Counted from the stretch's first letter, positions 43,368 through 53,543 are shown. The stretch: DNA of 64,000 nt from Leptotrichia massiliensis (GCF_900104625.1 NZ_FNVZ01000005.1:62001-126000); one strand, 5' to 3'. A program made the numbers and translations. Notes: generated from the letters alone by a model not told the origin.

Positions 43368-45047
43368 ATGACAATGAAAGGAAAAGGAAGAAGTAACAAC
43401 TTGACAAGAGGAGAGGCTAGAGCTCCACACAGATCGCTTTTGAAAGGGCTAGGATTTACAAGTGAGGAAATGGATCGTCCAATTATTGGGATTGCTAATT
43501 CATTTAATGAAATTATACCGGGGCATGTTCATTTGAAAAACTTGGTTCAGGCTGTGAAGGATGGTATAAGAATGGCTGGAGGAGTTCCAATGGAATTTAA
43601 TACAATTGGAATTTGTGATGGACTTGCAATGAATCATATTGGGATGAAATTTTCACTGGTAACAAGAAACATAATCGCAGATTCGATTGAAGCAGTTGCA
43701 ATGGCTACTCCGTTTGATGCGATTGTATTTATGCCAAACTGTGATAAGGTAGTGCCTGGAATGTTAATTGCGTCTGCAAGACTAAATATACCTTCAATAT
43801 TTGTAAGTGGAGGAGCGATGCTTGCGGGAGTGTATAAAGGTAAGAAGATAGGGCTTAGCAATGTATTTGAAGCAGTTGGACAATATGAAGCTGGATTAAT
43901 AACTAAAAGAGAACTTAATTCTGTTGAAGAAATGGCGTGTCCGACTTGCGGATCTTGTGCAGGAATGTATACGGCAAATACAATGAACTGCCTAACAGAA
44001 GCGCTTGGACTAGGACTTCCAGGAAATGGAACTGTACCAGCGGTATTTTCAGAAAGAATACGGCTTGCTAAAAAAGCTGGGATGCAAATTATGGAAGTAT
44101 TGAAAGCAGATGTTCGTCCAAAAGATATTTTGACAAGAGAAGCATTTGAAAATGCTGTTGCAATGGATATGGCTCTTGGAGGATCATCAAATACAGCTCT
44201 GCATTTGCCAGCAATAGCACATGAAGCAGGAATAAAATTGACATTGGAAGATTTTAATGAAATTGCAAAAATAACTCCGCAATTGTGTAAATTATCGCCA
44301 TCTGGAGAACATTTTATAGAAGACTTGTACAGAGCAGGCGGAGTAACAGGTGTTATGAAAAGAATGCTTGAAAATGGAAGATTGCATGAAAATACAAAAA
44401 CTGTAGCATTACGTACTCAAGGAGAACTTGCAAAAGAAGCATTTATAAATGATGATGATGTAATCAAGCCTTGGGATAAGCCAGCATATAAAACTGGTGG
44501 AATTGCGGTATTAAAAGGAAACTTGGCACCAGATGGCTGCGTTGTTAAAGAAGGGGCAGTAGATCCAGAAATGCTGCAGCATACAGGACCAGCAAAAGTA
44601 TTTAATAGTGAGGAAGAAGCTGTGGAAGCAATTGTTGGTGGAAAAATCGTAGCAGGAGATGTTGTAATTATTAGATATGAAGGACCAAAAGGTGGACCTG
44701 GAATGAGAGAAATGTTATCGCCAACAGCTATGATTGCTGGAATGGGACTTGACAAGGATGTTGCGTTAATTACAGACGGAAGATTTTCAGGAGCGACAAG
44801 AGGAGCTTCAATTGGACACGTTTCGCCAGAAGCCGCTTCGGGTGGAAATATTGCTATAGTTCAAGATGGAGATATTATTGAAATTGATATTCCAAGCAGA
44901 ACAATAAATATAAAAATTTCGGATGAGGAAATTAAAGCAAGAAAAGCTAAATTGGAGCCATTCAAAATTGAAGTAAAAGGGTATTTGAGAAAATATGCAA
45001 TGCACGTGTCCTCTGCGGATAGAGGGGCTATTGAGATATTGGATTAA
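43368..45047 (+). CDS. ilvD: Dihydroxy-acid dehydratase
   Basis: 559 residues from ATG 43368 (GTG 43359 overlaps the AGGAGAG site). It dehydrates 2,3-dihydroxy-isovalerate and -methylvalerate to the 2-oxo acids for valine, leucine and isoleucine. Iron-sulfur and substrate motifs: [16 protein letters not shown] near residue 120 (Cys ligand), [20 protein letters not shown] near 190 (two Cys contexts), [14 protein letters not shown] near 270, [20 protein letters not shown] near 445, [20 protein letters not shown] near 465. Length fits the 550-570 residue family. It opens the branched-chain amino acid region; ilvC, its usual upstream partner, is absent here. Confidence 0.97.
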   Translation: MTMKGKGRSNNLTRGEARAPHRSLLKGLGFTSEEMDRPIIGIANSFNEIIPGHVHLKNLVQAVKDGIRMAGGVPMEFNTIGICDGLAMNHIGMKFSLVTRNIIADSIEAVAMATPFDAIVFMPNCDKVVPGMLIASARLNIPSIFVSGGAMLAGVYKGKKIGLSNVFEAVGQYEAGLITKRELNSVEEMACPTCGSCAGMYTANTMNCLTEALGLGLPGNGTVPAVFSERIRLAKKAGMQIMEVLKADVRPKDILTREAFENAVAMDMALGGSSNTALHLPAIAHEAGIKLTLEDFNEIAKITPQLCKLSPSGEHFIEDLYRAGGVTGVMKRMLENGRLHENTKTVALRTQGELAKEAFINDDDVIKPWDKPAYKTGGIAVLKGNLAPDGCVVKEGAVDPEMLQHTGPAKVFNSEEEAVEAIVGGKIVAGDVVIIRYEGPKGGPGMREMLSPTAMIAGMGLDKDVALITDGRFSGATRGASIGHVSPEAASGGNIAIVQDGDIIEIDIPSRTINIKISDEEIKARKAKLEPFKIEVKGYLRKYAMHVSSADRGAIEILD

Positions 45048-45074
45048 TGTGTTTTAACAAAGGAGAAGATAGAA

Positions 45075-45944
45075 ATGGGAAATGGTGGAGAAAGTAAAGT
45101 TTTAAATATCGAGCTGACACAGGAAAAGATAAAATCAATAGTGAATGTTACTTATTCACAGCCAGTCAGCTATTTTAGAAAAAATATAAAATTGGAAATG
45201 GATATTTTGAAACCAAATAGAGAAGGAAAGTTTCCAACAGTGCTGTTCGTAACAGGTGGCTCATTTGCACATAGCTACAAGGAAAATTATCTACAGCAAA
45301 GAATTGAAATTGCAAAGGCTGGTTACGTGGTTGCAAGCATGGAATATAGAACTATTCCTGATGGAGTATTTCCACAAAGTGTAGAAGATGTAAAATCAGC
45401 AATCAGATTTTTGAAGGCTAATGCTGATGAATATGGGATAGACAAGGAGAGAATAGCTATAATGGGAGATTCTGCTGGTGGATATCTTGTAGCAATGGCT
45501 GGAGCGACAAATGGAACAAGAGATTTTGACAAAGGTGAAAATTTATCTGAAAATAGCGATATAAAGGTAGTTATCGATATTTATGGAGTAACAGACTTTG
45601 GAGAAGTGGATTTTGAAATTCCAGATGATATTGATGAAGGTTACAGGGCAATATTATTATCAGTGAAATTTTGGCTAAATGATGTAAGAAATGATATAAA
45701 AGTAACAAACCCAATATCGTATATTTCCGATAAAACGCCACCATTTCTATTGATGCATGGAGACGCAGACACTTTAGTCCCTCCAATTCATACAGAAAAA
45801 CTTCACAAGGCATTAATTGAAAAAGGGATAGAATCAACAAGGTATGTAGTAACTGGGGCAGGACATTCTGATGAATATTGGTTTCAGCCAGAAATTGTAA
45901 AGATAATAATAGAGTTTTTAAATGAAAAGATAAAAAATATATGA
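45075..45944 (+). CDS. Alpha/beta hydrolase (esterase/acetylesterase type)
   Basis: 289 residues, no signal peptide. The oxyanion segment VLFVTGGSFAHSYKENYLQQ replaces the classical HGGG. The nucleophile elbow is GDSAGGYLVAMAG near residue 137 (Ser139 region), the acid is in LLMHGDADTLVPP near 230 and the His in VTGAGHSDEYW near 262, so the Ser-Asp-His triad is complete. This is the BD-FAE/acetylesterase group acting on small esters. It starts 28 bases after ilvD and may be co-transcribed. Its relation to amino acid synthesis is unclear and the substrate unknown. Confidence 0.85.
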   Translation: MGNGGESKVLNIELTQEKIKSIVNVTYSQPVSYFRKNIKLEMDILKPNREGKFPTVLFVTGGSFAHSYKENYLQQRIEIAKAGYVVASMEYRTIPDGVFPQSVEDVKSAIRFLKANADEYGIDKERIAIMGDSAGGYLVAMAGATNGTRDFDKGENLSENSDIKVVIDIYGVTDFGEVDFEIPDDIDEGYRAILLSVKFWLNDVRNDIKVTNPISYISDKTPPFLLMHGDADTLVPPIHTEKLHKALIEKGIESTRYVVTGAGHSDEYWFQPEIVKIIIEFLNEKIKNI

Positions 45945-46125
45945 TTCTTATTTTAAAATATTTGATTAATAATTATTTTATTCTTATTATTTGTGGCAGT
46001 TAAATTAACTATATATAATTAAACTAAAATTGTCGTGATTTTTTTGGAATAAAATTGATTGTCTGAGCTTTTTTAAAAATATTGAAGTTGAATTTGTTTA
46101 AAGAGTTGAAATAATCTTTATTAAA

Positions 46126-46216
46126 AAGCGAGTTTCAATTTTATTTCAAAAAAATGCTTAGACGAGCAGGGATTGCAAAGGGGATGGCGATTGATCCCCT
46201 TTGCGTTATAAAAAAG
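46126..46216 (+). repeat. Palindromic intergenic repeat, copy A
   Basis: AAGCGAGTTT (46126-46135), about 40 bases, then an 11-bp perfect stem GCAAAGGGGAT/ATCCCCTTTGC (46175-46185 with 46194-46204), loop GGCGATTG, then GTTA and an A run. It matches copy B at 29944-30032 in box order, spacing and loop but has a different stem. It fills the middle of the 380-base gap between the hydrolase gene and ilvA; I see nothing else there. Confidence 0.7.
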
Positions 46217-46324
46217 AAAAAACATAGAAATTATAAGAGGAAATATTTATTAACAGTCATTCAAAGAACTGTTAATATTAATTTGAGTTATTAAAATAAA
46301 AATTTTTTGAAGAAGGTGAAGAGA

Positions 46325-47542
46325 TTGCATAAACTTTATGATTTTATGGAAGCAAGAGAGAGATTAAGTACTGTGATTACTAAAACTAAATTGATTCACA
46401 GTTCAGTATTCTCGAAAGAAACTGGAAATGATGTTTATATTAAGCCTGAAAATTTACAACGAACAGGTTCGTTTAAACTTAGGGGAGCATATAACAAGAT
46501 TGCAAAATTGACGGAAGAGGAGAAGAGAAAGGGAGTTATTGCTTCATCAGCAGGAAATCATGCTCAGGGTGTGGCTCTTGCGGCTCAGAAACTGGGAATT
46601 AAGGCAGTTATTGTAATGCCTAAGTACACGCCTCTTATAAAGGTGGAAGCAACTCGTCAATATGGAGCTGAGGTTATTTTGGCAGGGGAAGAATATGATG
46701 ATGCCTATAATTATGCGAGAGAATTGCAGGAGAAAGAAGGGTATGTGTTTATTCATCCATTTAATGATGATGATGTTGTGGAAGGACAGGGAACAATTGC
46801 ACTTGAAGTGTTAGAAGAATTACCTGATGCTGATATAATTCTTGTGCCACTTGGAGGCGGAGGACTTATTTCGGGAATTGCGCTTGCGGCAAAACTGAAA
46901 AATCCTGTGATAAAAATAATTGGTGTAGAGCCAGAAGGAGCGGCTTCGGCAATTGCGGCTCTAAAAAATGGAGATATTGTGGAACTGCCTGAAACTAATA
47001 CAATTGCTGATGGAACGGCAGTTAGGAAAATTGGGGAACTGAATTTTGATTATATAAAAAATTATGTGGACGATATAATTACAATTTCAGATTATGAACT
47101 TATGGAGTCTTTTCTTCTGTTAGTTGAAAAGCATAAGATTGTTGCAGAGAATGCGGGAGTTCTTTCGGTTGCGGCACTTAGAAAGATTAAGGAAAAAGGG
47201 AAAAAAATTGTATCAATTTTAAGTGGAGGAAATATTGATGTGCTGACGATTTCCTCTATGATAAATAAAGGGCTTGTTGTAAGAGGGAGAATATTTAGAT
47301 TTTCGGTTGACTTGCCTGATAAACCGGGGCAGCTGGTTGCTGTGTCACAAATTCTTTCTGAACAGAATGCAAATGTTATAAGGCTTGAGCATAATCAATT
47401 TAAAAATCTTAACAGATTTCACGATGTAGAACTTCAGGTAACAGTAGAAACGAATGGCGAGGAACATATTAACAAAATAACAGAGGAATTTAGTAAAAGA
47501 GGATATGTAATAAAAAGGTTAAATTCTCAGGAAATAGAATAA
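46325..47542 (+). CDS. ilvA: Threonine ammonia-lyase (biosynthetic threonine dehydratase)
   Basis: 405 residues from TTG 46325, which follows GAAGGTG at 46311 by about 7 bases; an in-frame TTG at 46307 lacks a site. It deaminates threonine to 2-oxobutanoate, the isoleucine entry step. PLP Lys lies in LQRTGSFKLRGAYNKI near residue 45, SSAGNHAQGVALAAQ follows near 73, the Gly-rich phosphate loop is VPLGGGGLISGIALA near 178, and the C-terminus carries an ACT domain (FSVDLPDKPGQLVAVSQILS) that would bind an effector such as isoleucine. The 400-residue, single-ACT form is typical of Firmicutes-like and Fusobacterial enzymes. It is 36 bases upstream of ilvB. Confidence 0.93.
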   Translation: MHKLYDFMEARERLSTVITKTKLIHSSVFSKETGNDVYIKPENLQRTGSFKLRGAYNKIAKLTEEEKRKGVIASSAGNHAQGVALAAQKLGIKAVIVMPKYTPLIKVEATRQYGAEVILAGEEYDDAYNYARELQEKEGYVFIHPFNDDDVVEGQGTIALEVLEELPDADIILVPLGGGGLISGIALAAKLKNPVIKIIGVEPEGAASAIAALKNGDIVELPETNTIADGTAVRKIGELNFDYIKNYVDDIITISDYELMESFLLLVEKHKIVAENAGVLSVAALRKIKEKGKKIVSILSGGNIDVLTISSMINKGLVVRGRIFRFSVDLPDKPGQLVAVSQILSEQNANVIRLEHNQFKNLNRFHDVELQVTVETNGEEHINKITEEFSKRGYVIKRLNSQEIE

Positions 47543-47578
47543 TAAAAATAAAATTTTAAAAGAAAAGGTGGTTGAAAA

Positions 47579-49297
47579 ATGAGTAGCGAAATGATAAATG
47601 GTGCAAGAATGCTGTTGGAGTGCCTGCATAAAGTAGGTGTGACTGATATGTTTGGGTATCCGGGTGGAGCGGTAATACCTATTTATGATGAAATTTACAG
47701 TTTTGAAAAGATTAAACATTATTTTGCAAGACATGAGCAGGGAGCAGTACATGCCGCAGACGGATATGCGAGAGTTTCTGGAAAAGTGGGAGTTTGTCTT
47801 GCAACTTCGGGACCTGGAGCAACAAATTTGGTTACAGGGATTATGACAGCACACATGGACTCTATACCATTGCTGGCAATAACAGGGCAGGTAAGAAGCA
47901 ACTTGCTTGGTAGAGATGCTTTTCAGGAAACTGACATTGTAGGAATTACAGTTCCAATAACAAAAGGGAATTATCTGGTGCAAAATATTAAAGATATTCC
48001 AAGAATTATAAAAGAGGCTTATTTTATAGCTTCAACAGGAAGACCGGGACCTGTATTGGTGGATATACCAAACGATATTCAGCAGCAGGAAATTTCTTAT
48101 GAGGAATTTAACAAGCTGTTTGACAAGGAAGTGCAGCTGGAAGGATACGATCCGACTTATGTTGGGCATCCTGTACAGATAAAAAGAGCATTATCATTGA
48201 TAAAAAAAGCGAAAAAGCCATTAATTATTGCAGGAGCAGGAGTTATAAAATCGCAGGCTTCAAAGGAACTTTTTGAACTTGCAAATAAAATGGATATGCC
48301 AGTAACTACAACTCTTTTAGGACTTGGAGCATTTCCTGAAAATCATGATTTGTCACTTGGAATGCTTGGAATGCATGGGACTGTTCCAGCGAATTATGCC
48401 ACTGATGAGGCGGATCTGGTAATTGCGGCTGGGATAAGATTTGATGATAGAATCGCAGGAAATCCGAGTAAATTTTGTGAACGTGCGAAAATAATACATA
48501 TAGATATTGATCCTGCTGAAATTGATAAAAATAAAAAGGCTGATGTTCCAATCGTTGGAGATTTGAAAAATGTGCTTTCTGAAATCAATAAGGAATTGGA
48601 GCCACAGGATCACAAAGAATGGACAGATAAAGTAAAAGAATGGAAAAAAGAATATCCATTGGCACATAGAGATGTTGGTAAGGATAAATTGCTTCCACAG
48701 GAAGTATTAAAGGCAATTAACGATATTCTGGATGGGGATACAATCGTTGTAACAGATGTTGGACAGCATCAAATGTGGGCTGCACAATATATGACTTATA
48801 AAAATGCAAATAGCATCGTAACTTCAGGTGGAGCTGGAACAATGGGATTTGGAGTGCCAGCAGCAATTGGAGCTCAAGTTGGGGCAAGAGATAAGAAAGT
48901 TGTGTTAATCGTTGGAGATGGTGGTTTTCAAATGACGCTTGAAGAAATTATGATGATTAGACAGTATAATTTGCCAGTAAAAGTAGTAATTATAAACAAT
49001 TCATTCTTGGGAATGGTTAGACAATGGCAGGAATTATTTAAAGATAGAAGATATTCTTTTGTTGATTTGGAATGTAACCCTGATTTTGTGAAAATTGCTG
49101 ATGCGTATGGCATAAAATCGGAAAGACTGAAGACAAAGGCAGATTTGGAGAATAAATTAAAAGATTTGATTTTATCAGATGAAGGCGTGATACTGGATTG
49201 TATTGTTGAAAAGGAAGAAAATGTGTTCCCAATGATACCTGCTGGAAAAACTGTAAGTCAGATGATAGGTAAGAAAGGAGTGTTGGAAAATGATTAA
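47579..49297 (+). CDS. ilvB: Acetolactate synthase large subunit
   Basis: 572 residues, the ThDP enzyme that makes acetolactate or acetohydroxybutyrate. Seen: FGYPGGAVIPIYDEIY near residue 23 with HEQGAVHAADGYARVSGKVG (catalytic Glu), ATSGPGATNLVTGIMTAH near 80, the FAD-domain stretch GLGAFPENHDLSLGMLGMHG near 243, VGQHQMWAAQYM near 390, and the ThDP-Mg motif VGDGGFQMTLEEIMMIRQYN near 442 with NNSFLGMVRQWQ. AAGGTGG precedes ATG 47579. Its last 8 bases overlap ilvN, so the two subunits are coupled. Complete and in frame. Confidence 0.97.
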   Translation: MSSEMINGARMLLECLHKVGVTDMFGYPGGAVIPIYDEIYSFEKIKHYFARHEQGAVHAADGYARVSGKVGVCLATSGPGATNLVTGIMTAHMDSIPLLAITGQVRSNLLGRDAFQETDIVGITVPITKGNYLVQNIKDIPRIIKEAYFIASTGRPGPVLVDIPNDIQQQEISYEEFNKLFDKEVQLEGYDPTYVGHPVQIKRALSLIKKAKKPLIIAGAGVIKSQASKELFELANKMDMPVTTTLLGLGAFPENHDLSLGMLGMHGTVPANYATDEADLVIAAGIRFDDRIAGNPSKFCERAKIIHIDIDPAEIDKNKKADVPIVGDLKNVLSEINKELEPQDHKEWTDKVKEWKKEYPLAHRDVGKDKLLPQEVLKAINDILDGDTIVVTDVGQHQMWAAQYMTYKNANSIVTSGGAGTMGFGVPAAIGAQVGARDKKVVLIVGDGGFQMTLEEIMMIRQYNLPVKVVIINNSFLGMVRQWQELFKDRRYSFVDLECNPDFVKIADAYGIKSERLKTKADLENKLKDLILSDEGVILDCIVEKEENVFPMIPAGKTVSQMIGKKGVLEND

Positions 49298-49778
49298 GGA
49301 GCATGAAATATTAATAATTACTAAAAATACAAACGGAATTGTATCAAGAATAATGTCTATGTTTAATAGAAGAGGATATTCAGTAAACAAAATGACAGCG
49401 GGAGTTACAAATAAGCCAGGTTATGCAAGATTGACACTTACAGTTGATGGTGACGATAAGGCATTAAATCAGATTCAAAAACAAGTTTATAAAATCGTTG
49501 ACGTTGTAAAAGTAAAAATTTTTCCATCGGAAGGCGTTATAAGACGTGAACTTATGCTTATAAAAGTAAAATCCGACGCTCAGACTAGAGCTCAAATCGT
49601 TCAAATTGCAGACATTTATCGTGGAAAAGTGCTGGATGTGGCACCAAACTCGCTTGTAATAGAACTTACAGGAAATGTGAAAAAATTACGTGGATTTGTA
49701 GAAATGATGAAAAGTTATGGAATACTCGAAATCGCTAAAACTGGGGTTGTAGCAATGAGCCGTGGAGAAAAAATGTAA
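49290..49778 (+). CDS. ilvN: Acetolactate synthase small (regulatory) subunit
   Basis: 162 residues, starting within the last codons of ilvB. N-terminal ACT domain (HEILIITKNTNGIVSRIMSM, FNRRGYSVNKMTAGVT) binds valine-type feedback effectors by family knowledge; the C-terminal domain continues (RELMLIKVKSDAQTRAQIVQ, GKVLDVAPNSLVIELTGNVK, LRGFVEMMKSYGILEIAKTG). It forms a holoenzyme with IlvB and raises its activity. Length equals the usual IlvN/IlvH. The 257-base gap after it has no recognised feature. Confidence 0.95.
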   Translation: MIKEHEILIITKNTNGIVSRIMSMFNRRGYSVNKMTAGVTNKPGYARLTLTVDGDDKALNQIQKQVYKIVDVVKVKIFPSEGVIRRELMLIKVKSDAQTRAQIVQIADIYRGKVLDVAPNSLVIELTGNVKKLRGFVEMMKSYGILEIAKTGVVAMSRGEKM

Positions 49779-50035
49779 TATTTTCAGAATTTATACAAAA
49801 CTCTTTTTAAATAACGAAATTATTGCAAATTTTTCAAGTAAGAAAACATAATAAAAATAGAAAAACTATTATTAAACAAAATAATTTGATACTAAATATC
49901 GTTAGAAAACAGAAACTGTAGTAATAATGAGAACTTTGCTAAATAATATGTATTTTAAAATTTATTAAATATTCACTATTTAAATCAGGAATAGTATCAA
50001 AGTGTAATTTTAAAAAAACAGAAGGGGAATATAAA

Positions 50036-50785
50036 ATGAAAGTAAGTCAGCATTGGGAAAAGGAAAAATATGAGAAAAATGCACGTTTTGTATCAGTTTA
50101 CGGAGAAGAGCTGATTGAATGGTTAAATCCTCAAAAAGATGAGTATATCTTGGATTTAGGCTGTGGAGATGGAGTATTGACTAAGAAAATTACTGAATAT
50201 GGGTGCAAAGTTTTAGGACTTGATGGAAGTCAGAAATTTGTTGAGGCAGCAAGAAAAATTGGGGTTGAGGCAGTACAGGGAGATGCACAGAATATGAAAT
50301 TTGAAAATGAATTTGATGCGATTTTTTCCAATGCGGCGTTACATTGGATGACTAATCCCGAGAAAGTAATGGAAGGAGCATCTAGAGCCTTGAAAAAAGG
50401 CGGACGTTTTGTAGCCGAGACGGGCTGTAAAGGAAATGTGGGGAAAATAGAAAATGCTATTTTTGAAACTGTAGAAAAACATAACCTGAAAGCTAAAAAA
50501 TGCTGGTTTTTTCCAACTCCGGAAGAAAAAACGAAATTACTTCAAAAATATGGATTAAAAGTCAAAAGAATGATAAGCTTTCCCCGTCCTACTTTGCTTC
50601 CAACCGGGATAAAAGGATGGTTGCAAACTTTTTCTGCACCTGCTCTTGTAAACGTTCCGGTGGAAATGCATGAAAAACTGATTGATGAAATAACAGAAAA
50701 AGTTGAAAAAGAACTGGAAAGAAATGAAAATGGACAAATTCTGGCGGATTATGTGAGATTGAGATTTGAGGCTGTGAAAGAATAG
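50036..50785 (+). CDS. Class I SAM-dependent methyltransferase (trans-aconitate methyltransferase-like)
   Basis: 249 residues. SAM motif I ILDLGCGDGVLTKKI near residue 40, an acidic motif II (VLGLDGSQKFVEAAR), motif III region AVQGDAQNMKFENEFDAIFS with NAALHWMTNPEKVMEGASRA near 100, then KKGGRFVAETGCKGNVGKIE. The HWM segment after motif III and the overall size resemble trans-aconitate 2-methyltransferase and UbiE-like enzymes. The substrate is a small molecule by analogy, but cannot be decided. It is separated by 23 bases from the racemase gene and probably shares its transcript. Confidence 0.85.
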   Translation: MKVSQHWEKEKYEKNARFVSVYGEELIEWLNPQKDEYILDLGCGDGVLTKKITEYGCKVLGLDGSQKFVEAARKIGVEAVQGDAQNMKFENEFDAIFSNAALHWMTNPEKVMEGASRALKKGGRFVAETGCKGNVGKIENAIFETVEKHNLKAKKCWFFPTPEEKTKLLQKYGLKVKRMISFPRPTLLPTGIKGWLQTFSAPALVNVPVEMHEKLIDEITEKVEKELERNENGQILADYVRLRFEAVKE

Positions 50786-50808
50786 AAAATTTTTATTTTG
50801 AAAGGAAG

Positions 50809-51504
50809 ATGAATTTGAAAACAATAGGATTAATAGGAGGAATGAGCTGGGAAAGCACAGTAACTTATTATAAAATAATAAATGAAACTGTGAAAGAAAA
50901 GCTTGGTGGACTTCATTCAGCTAAATGCATATTATACAGTGTAGATTTTCAAGAAATAGAAGAATGTCAGTCAAATGGCAACTGGGAAAAAAGTGGAGAA
51001 ATCTTGGGAGAAGCTGCATATAATTTGGAAAAAGCGGGAGCAGATTTCATAGTTATCTGCACAAATACAATGCACAAGGTTGTTAACCAAATTAAAGAAA
51101 AAATCTCCATTCCAATATTGCATATTGCTGAAATGACAGCAGAGAAAATATTAGAAAAAGGATTAAAAAATATAGCATTGCTTGGAACAAAATATACGAT
51201 GGAACAGGATTTTTACAAATCAAAACTTATTGAAAAGGGTATAAATGTTATAATACCTGATAAGAATGATATAGAAATTATAAATGAAGTAATATATGAC
51301 GAACTTTGTCTTGGAACCATAAATTCTGATTCAAAAAAGAAATTTTTAGAAATTGTTGATAAGCTAAGAAGTAAAGGAGCAGAAGGTATAATATTAGGAT
51401 GTACTGAAATAGGACTTCTTATAAAAAATGAAGATACTGATATTCCGTTATTTGATACAGCGATTATTCATGCAGAGCAGGCAGCAATATATTCTATAAA
51501 ATAA
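50809..51504 (+). CDS. Aspartate/glutamate racemase family protein
   Basis: 231 residues. Both catalytic Cys motifs are present: the first in DFIVICTNTMHKVVNQI near residue 83 and the second in AEGIILGCTEIGLLIKN near 190, with the start motif LIGGMSWESTVTYYKIIN. This is the cofactor-independent PLP-free racemase group (aspartate racemase-like, YgeA/RacX). ATG 50809 directly follows AAAGGAAG; TTG 50815 has better spacing and is an alternative start. It could supply D-aspartate or D-glutamate for the wall, which is inference. It ends 38 bases before leuA. Confidence 0.85.
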   Translation: MNLKTIGLIGGMSWESTVTYYKIINETVKEKLGGLHSAKCILYSVDFQEIEECQSNGNWEKSGEILGEAAYNLEKAGADFIVICTNTMHKVVNQIKEKISIPILHIAEMTAEKILEKGLKNIALLGTKYTMEQDFYKSKLIEKGINVIIPDKNDIEIINEVIYDELCLGTINSDSKKKFLEIVDKLRSKGAEGIILGCTEIGLLIKNEDTDIPLFDTAIIHAEQAAIYSIK

Positions 51505-51542
51505 AAATAAAATGAAAAGTATTACCTAATAAGGAGGAGACA

Positions 51543-53054
51543 ATGAAAAAACATATTAAAATATTCGATACAACGCTAAGAGATGGAGAACAGACACCAC
51601 GTGTCAATCTTAATGCACAGGAAAAGCTGAGAATTGCAAAACAGCTTGAGAGTCTTGGGGTGGATGTGATTGAGGCTGGATTTGCGGTAGCATCACCAGG
51701 GGATTTTGAGGCAGTTAAGATGATTGCAGAAAATGTGGAAAAGTCTACAGTTACGAGTTTGTCTCGGGCTGTAAAAAAAGATATTGAAGTAGCTGCAGAA
51801 GCAGTGAAAAATGCGAAAAAACCAAGAATACATACATTTATTGCAACTTCTCCGATTCATAGGGAATACAAACTAAAAATGACAAAAGAGCAGATTTTAG
51901 ATAGAGTAAAAGAAATGGTGTCTTATGCAAAATCGTTTATTGACGATATTGAATTTTCTTCAGAAGATGCGACTAGAACTGAAAAGGAATTTTTGGTGGA
52001 AGTATATGAAACAGCTATAAAAGCTGGGGCAACTACACTTAATGTACCTGATACAGTAGGCTATAGAACTCCAAATGAAATGTTTGAACTTATAACTTAT
52101 TTGAAAAACAATGTTAAAGGGATTGAAAATGTGGATATTTCTGTGCATTGCCATGATGATTTGGGACTTTCTGTAGCAAATTCGGTTGCGGCGATTCAAG
52201 CTGGAGCAACTCAGATTGAGTGTACAATTAATGGACTTGGAGAAAGAGCAGGGAATACTTCGCTTGAAGAGATTGCAATGATTTTAAAAACTAGAAAAGA
52301 CTTGTTTGAAGAATATTATACAAACATTGATTCAAAGCAAATTTACCCAACAAGTAAATTAGTAAGCCTTTTGACAGGAGTTTCAACACAGCCAAATAAA
52401 GCAATTGTTGGAGCAAATGCCTTTGCACACGAATCAGGAATTCATCAACATGGAGTATTAGCAAATCCTGAAACTTACGAAATTATGAGTCCAGAATCAG
52501 TTGGAAGAAATCCGGACAGCTTAGTACTCGGAAAACATTCAGGAAAACACGCTTTTGTACAAAAATTAGAATCACTAGGATTTAATCATGTCGGAAGTGA
52601 CAGAGTGGAAGAATTATTTGCACAGTTTAAAAAATTGGCAGATAAGAAAAAATATGTTTTAGATGAAGACATTATCGCATTAGTTGCTGGAGAAGCAGCA
52701 AAAATAGAAGGAAGAATAAAACTGGCTCACTTTGAAATTTCAAGACAGGAAGGGAAAAAGCCAAAAGCGACAGTTACAATTGAACTGGATGGAGAAAAAC
52801 TAGTTAAAGAAGCTCTTGGAGATGGACCTGTTGATGCAGCTTATAATGCGGTTAATCTAGCGGTAAGTGATACTTTTGTTTTAGAAGAATACAAGCTGGA
52901 GGCAATAACTGGAGATACTGATGCACAGGCACAAGTAGTTGTAATTATCGAGAAAAATGGAAACAGATTTATTGGTAGAGGACAAAGTACAGATGTTGTA
53001 GAAGCAAGTATAAAGGCTTATATTAACGGAATAAATAGGCTTTATAATAAATAA
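51543..53054 (+). CDS. leuA: 2-isopropylmalate synthase
   Basis: 503 residues, first committed enzyme of leucine synthesis: acetyl-CoA plus 2-oxoisovalerate. TIM-barrel motifs: FDTTLRDGEQTPRVNLNAQE at residues 8-27, VIEAGFAVASPGDFEAVK, EFSSEDATRTEKEFL near 138, the metal-binding HCHDDLGLSVANSVAAIQAG near 201, INGLGERAGNTSLEEIAM, and FAHESGIHQHGVL near 298. The C-terminal LeuA dimer domain (ALGDGPVDAAYNAVNLAVSD) gives leucine feedback in the family. The length fits the shorter bacterial type. TAAGGAGGAGACA precedes the ATG. Confidence 0.96.
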   Translation: MKKHIKIFDTTLRDGEQTPRVNLNAQEKLRIAKQLESLGVDVIEAGFAVASPGDFEAVKMIAENVEKSTVTSLSRAVKKDIEVAAEAVKNAKKPRIHTFIATSPIHREYKLKMTKEQILDRVKEMVSYAKSFIDDIEFSSEDATRTEKEFLVEVYETAIKAGATTLNVPDTVGYRTPNEMFELITYLKNNVKGIENVDISVHCHDDLGLSVANSVAAIQAGATQIECTINGLGERAGNTSLEEIAMILKTRKDLFEEYYTNIDSKQIYPTSKLVSLLTGVSTQPNKAIVGANAFAHESGIHQHGVLANPETYEIMSPESVGRNPDSLVLGKHSGKHAFVQKLESLGFNHVGSDRVEELFAQFKKLADKKKYVLDEDIIALVAGEAAKIEGRIKLAHFEISRQEGKKPKATVTIELDGEKLVKEALGDGPVDAAYNAVNLAVSDTFVLEEYKLEAITGDTDAQAQVVVIIEKNGNRFIGRGQSTDVVEASIKAYINGINRLYNK

Positions 53055-53079
53055 TTCTGAATGATCGAGAGGGAAATTT

Positions 53080-53490
53080 ATGCCTAAATTGATTATAAAT
53101 GATAAATCAAATATTAGACAAAATATTTCAATGAATTTTTTTCTAGATGATGAAATTATAACATTTAAAGGAATAAAAAAAGAAATTGAATATGTAGATT
53201 ATGGAGAACATACAATTAAAGCAAGTACACTTTTTGTTAAAAGTTCGGAACAAAAAATAAACATTGAAAAAGAAGTTATGGAAATTGAAATAAGATTTAA
53301 TTGGAAAAATTGGTTATTTGCTTTGATATTTTGGCTTTCAATTACAATTTTATTATTTAAAACTTTAAATGGAGAAATAGCAACAAGTAAATTCCTTTTT
53401 AGTGCTTTGACACTTGGTGTATTGGGTAATTTGTGTCTTATTATAGGAAAGCCTTTGGTTCTGAAAGTAAAAGAACAGATAAAATACTAA
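53080..53490 (+). CDS. Small membrane protein of unknown function
   Basis: 136 residues. An N-terminal soluble strand-rich part (LIINDKSNIRQNISMNFFLD, IEYVDYGEHTIKASTLFVKS) is followed by two membrane helices (LFALIFWLSITILLF and LFSALTLGVLGNLCLIIG). The N-terminal half resembles a small beta-sandwich, as in some anti-sigma or stress-response membrane proteins, but no family is assigned. It starts 25 bases after leuA and may be on the same message. A 265-base gap with two dyads follows. Confidence 0.55.
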   Translation: MPKLIINDKSNIRQNISMNFFLDDEIITFKGIKKEIEYVDYGEHTIKASTLFVKSSEQKINIEKEVMEIEIRFNWKNWLFALIFWLSITILLFKTLNGEIATSKFLFSALTLGVLGNLCLIIGKPLVLKVKEQIKY

Positions 53491-53543
53491 TATTATTTTA
53501 GGTAGAGATGGAGGGAATTTTCTGATTTTTTAAATACAAAAAG

